A DNA stretch of 6,165 bases from Desemzia sp045528445. Its GTDB lineage: Bacteria > Bacillota > Bacilli > Lactobacillales > Carnobacteriaceae. The stretch's first letter is position 1; each line of letters begins with the position of its first letter. Under the pieces are notes generated by a model. That model worked only from the letters and a program-made list of their open reading frames with translations. It ran no database searches and was not told where the DNA came from. Position numbers and translations under genes: made by a program. Where the stretch lies: NCBI RefSeq assembly GCF_045528445.1, contig NZ_JBGQQU010000044.1, positions 1 to 6,165 on the forward strand, written 5' to 3'. Below, piece after piece: positions 4,943 through 6,165 of the stretch.

Positions 4943-5854
4943 TTATGATTTAATGTGTTTTTGCGCAGTTTGTTTATTCTTTTGAAAACGACCTTTAGGT
5001 TTGGGGTCATAAGAAAAGCCTTCTCCTAACACTTCGTGAACGGATAAAATCGAAATAAAGGCATTCGGATCGGTTTGATTAATAATGTTTTTCGCTGCTA
5101 CAATTTCATGTGAGCCCATAACACAATACAGAATATTTTTTTCTTGTTTGGAATAAGCCCCTTCAGCTTTAATGTAAGTTACACCACGTTCAAGTTCAGC
5201 TAAAATGTTGTCTGCGATCGCATCGCTTTTTTCGGAGATGATCAATAGGCCTCGACCGCTATAAGAACCTTGTTGCATGAAATCGACCATTTGCGTAAAG
5301 ACAAAAGAGGTCAATAATGTATACATCATGTGCGGCAAGTCGATATAGGTCAACGACAGGACAAGGACCAGCACGTCAAAAGCCAGTAAGCTTTTTCCCA
5401 TCGCGATTCCATACTTCTTTTCCGCGATCCGAGCAATTATATCTGAACCGCCTGTTGTCCCACCTGAGCGATAGATCAATCCGCTTCCGATTCCTCCGGC
5501 AAGACCAGCTAATAGTGCGGCAATCAGTAAATCGCCTTTAGTCGGAATAACAACCGGTATTCGTTGCCAGATCTCTAAGAAAAAAGAAAGCATAAATGTT
5601 CCATAAAGAGTATAAATCAATGATTGATTCCCTAATAATTTCCATCCGATTAAAATCATCGGCACATTTAAAACAAGGATCGAATAAGCAGGGTTGATAT
5701 CAAACAAACTATTTAAAATCAACGTAAGTCCTGTAAAGCCGCCTTCAGCCAATTGGTTAGCAATATTGATATTAACAAGACTAAAGCCGAATAAAGCGCA
5801 GCCAATTGTGATCAGGAAAATATCTTTTGCTATCTCCAATTTATTTTTCTGCAT
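4943..5854 (-). CDS. YitT family membrane protein (DUF2179 C-terminus)
   Basis: This 303-residue integral membrane protein belongs to the YitT family, whose transport or other role is not firmly established. Hydrophobic segments lie near residues 12-30, 44-72, 76-95, 108-128 and 155-171. The family motifs AEGGFTG (36-42) and GGTTGGSDII (131-140) are present. The C-terminal cytoplasmic part (about 200-280) is the DUF2179 domain and ends with the conserved VHEVLGEGF (272-280). A basic tail rich in K, R and Q follows. The frame is open 71 codons further upstream. I chose the ATG at 5854 because GGAGG (5868-5864) lies nine bases before it, the protein then begins as family members do, and a good promoter lies inside the upstream extension. 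The gene is convergent with reoY and probably transcribed alone. Confidence 0.93.
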   Translation of the reverse strand: MQKNKLEIAKDIFLITIGCALFGFSLVNINIANQLAEGGFTGLTLILNSLFDINPAYSILVLNVPMILIGWKLLGNQSLIYTLYGTFMLSFFLEIWQRIPVVIPTKGDLLIAALLAGLAGGIGSGLIYRSGGTTGGSDIIARIAEKKYGIAMGKSLLAFDVLVLVLSLTYIDLPHMMYTLLTSFVFTQMVDFMQQGSYSGRGLLIISEKSDAIADNILAELERGVTYIKAEGAYSKQEKNILYCVMGSHEIVAAKNIINQTDPNAFISILSVHEVLGEGFSYDPKPKGRFQKNKQTAQKHIKS

Positions 5855-5903
5855 TGTCGTATTCCTCCATTTCAACAAAACGGTATTTATTGTTTTTGTC
5901 TGC

Positions 5904-5922
5904 TGTCGCAATTTAAGCGACA
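5904..5922 (-). promoter_or_regulatory. TGTCGC-N7-GCGACA inverted repeat at yitT 5' end
   Basis: This perfect six-pair inverted repeat has a 7-base AT-only spacer and begins about two bases inside the predicted transcript start. It could be a 5'-terminal mRNA hairpin that stabilises the message. It could also be a repressor operator covering the start site. It does not match an operator consensus that I can name with confidence. Confidence 0.45.
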
Positions 5923-5930
5923 CTCTTAGA

Positions 5931-5959
5931 ATCATACATTTTTTTTGAAAAAGAAGCAA
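5931..5959 (-). promoter_or_regulatory. Promoter of the yitT-family gene
   Basis: On the minus strand TTGCTT (5959-5954) and TATGAT (5936-5931) are separated by exactly 17 bases. The -10 matches five of six consensus positions. Transcription would start near 5924, giving a leader of about 70 bases. This placement also argues against the longer N-terminal extension of the yitT reading frame. Confidence 0.6.
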
Positions 5960-6046
5960 TAAACGCTCTTGAAGACTTAGTGTAAAATATTCGGTGGTAG
6001 AAATAAAAGACGAATGACGATCGTTTTTTAAGTTGACAAAAAAAAG

Positions 6047-6113
6047 AGGAAGACCGTTACCATACAATTATAGGTTTGAGCGCCTAAATATAATCGTAAA
6101 GGTTGGTCTTCCT
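6047..6113 (+). repeat. Imperfect inverted repeat running onto a TTG start
   Basis: AGGAAGACC (6047-6055) pairs with GGTCTTCCT (6105-6113). Further pairing inside is broken by internal loops: TTATA (6068-6072) with TATAA (6089-6093), or alternatively TAGG (6071-6074) with CCTA (6083-6086). The right arm ends on the first base of the TTG start codon of the gene at the window edge and lies just after AAAGG (6098-6102), its only ribosome-binding-like sequence. A transcript covering both arms would hide the start. A TTGACA at 6033-6038 lies just outside the left arm and a perfect TATAAT lies at 6089-6094, but they are about 50 bases apart and cannot work together in this arrangement. Confidence 0.5.
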
Positions 6114-6165
6114 TGGAAACTATTTTAACAGAAATGATTGAATTAATAAAGAACTCTACAGATGG
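6113..6165 (+). CDS. Truncated 5' end of a gene, possibly an IS transposase
   Basis: Only 17 codons are visible, starting at TTG: METILTEMIELIKNSTD, cut by the window edge. The frame is closed upstream by TGA at 6077-6079, and no ATG or GTG precedes TTG 6113 in frame, so TTG is the best start; ATG 6134 lacks any ribosome binding site. AAAGG (6098-6102) lies ten bases upstream. The context of a TTGACA box and a long inverted repeat around the start resembles the left end of an insertion sequence. The short helical N-terminus vaguely recalls ISLre2-type (UPF0236) transposases. That comparison is from memory and is tentative; the fragment could begin any small gene. Confidence 0.4.
   Translation, partial: METILTEMIELIKNSTD

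Noticed and set aside
5317..5541. Plus-strand frames opposite the yitT-family gene (5317-5541 and 5694-5948)
   Set aside because: They lie antisense to the conserved membrane gene or its upstream region and have low-complexity shadow composition and no supporting start signal.
5855..6067. A 71-codon N-terminal extension of the yitT-family protein
   Set aside because: It lacks a ribosome binding site, covers the promoter and 5' hairpin of the gene and part of the inverted repeat at the right edge, and family members start as the shorter form does.

Overview
The window is AT-rich Gram-positive chromosomal DNA with strong AGGAGG-type ribosome binding sites and TTG-start usage. The gene order der - hup - TPR gene - ypiB/reoY, and the proteins themselves, point to a low-GC member of the Lactobacillales. 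A Carnobacterium- or Enterococcus-like organism is my best guess, but it is inferred from gene order and protein style and was not checked by a search.

Layout. Positions 1-206 are a leader with an unexplained GC-rich patch, a bulged stem-loop and a probable der promoter. der (207-1520, +) is the two-domain ribosome-assembly GTPase. The der-hup gap (1521-1794) holds a compact multi-branched fold at 1535-1626, then a hup promoter and a leader hairpin. hup (1795-2070, +) encodes HU and ends in a clear terminator. Positions 2110-2341 have no gene, only a 12-bp stem-loop. A small orphan gene lies on the minus strand (2342-2698) with a good ribosome binding site and a promoter. A palindrome resembling NagR/DasR (GntR-family) operators touches that promoter's -35.

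The TPR gene (2937-4205, +) and ypiB/reoY (4249-4824, +) form a two-gene unit ending in a strong terminator. ypiB carries the C-terminal IDEAL motif. In Listeria its homologue ReoY acts with ClpCP to control MurA stability, so this pair probably belongs to regulated proteolysis linked to cell-wall synthesis. A second hairpin at 4894-4930 ends the convergent yitT-family membrane gene (4943-5854, -), which has its own promoter and a 5' hairpin.

The right edge (about 6033-6165) differs from the rest. It has a TTGACA box, a long imperfect inverted repeat whose right arm runs onto a TTG start codon, and the first 17 codons of a gene cut off by the window. It looks like the beginning of an insertion sequence, but the family cannot be proved from this fragment.

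Most of the window is conserved housekeeping DNA. The items that deserve a second look are the branched fold between der and hup, the dre-like palindrome beside the orphan gene, and the start-codon hairpin at the right edge.
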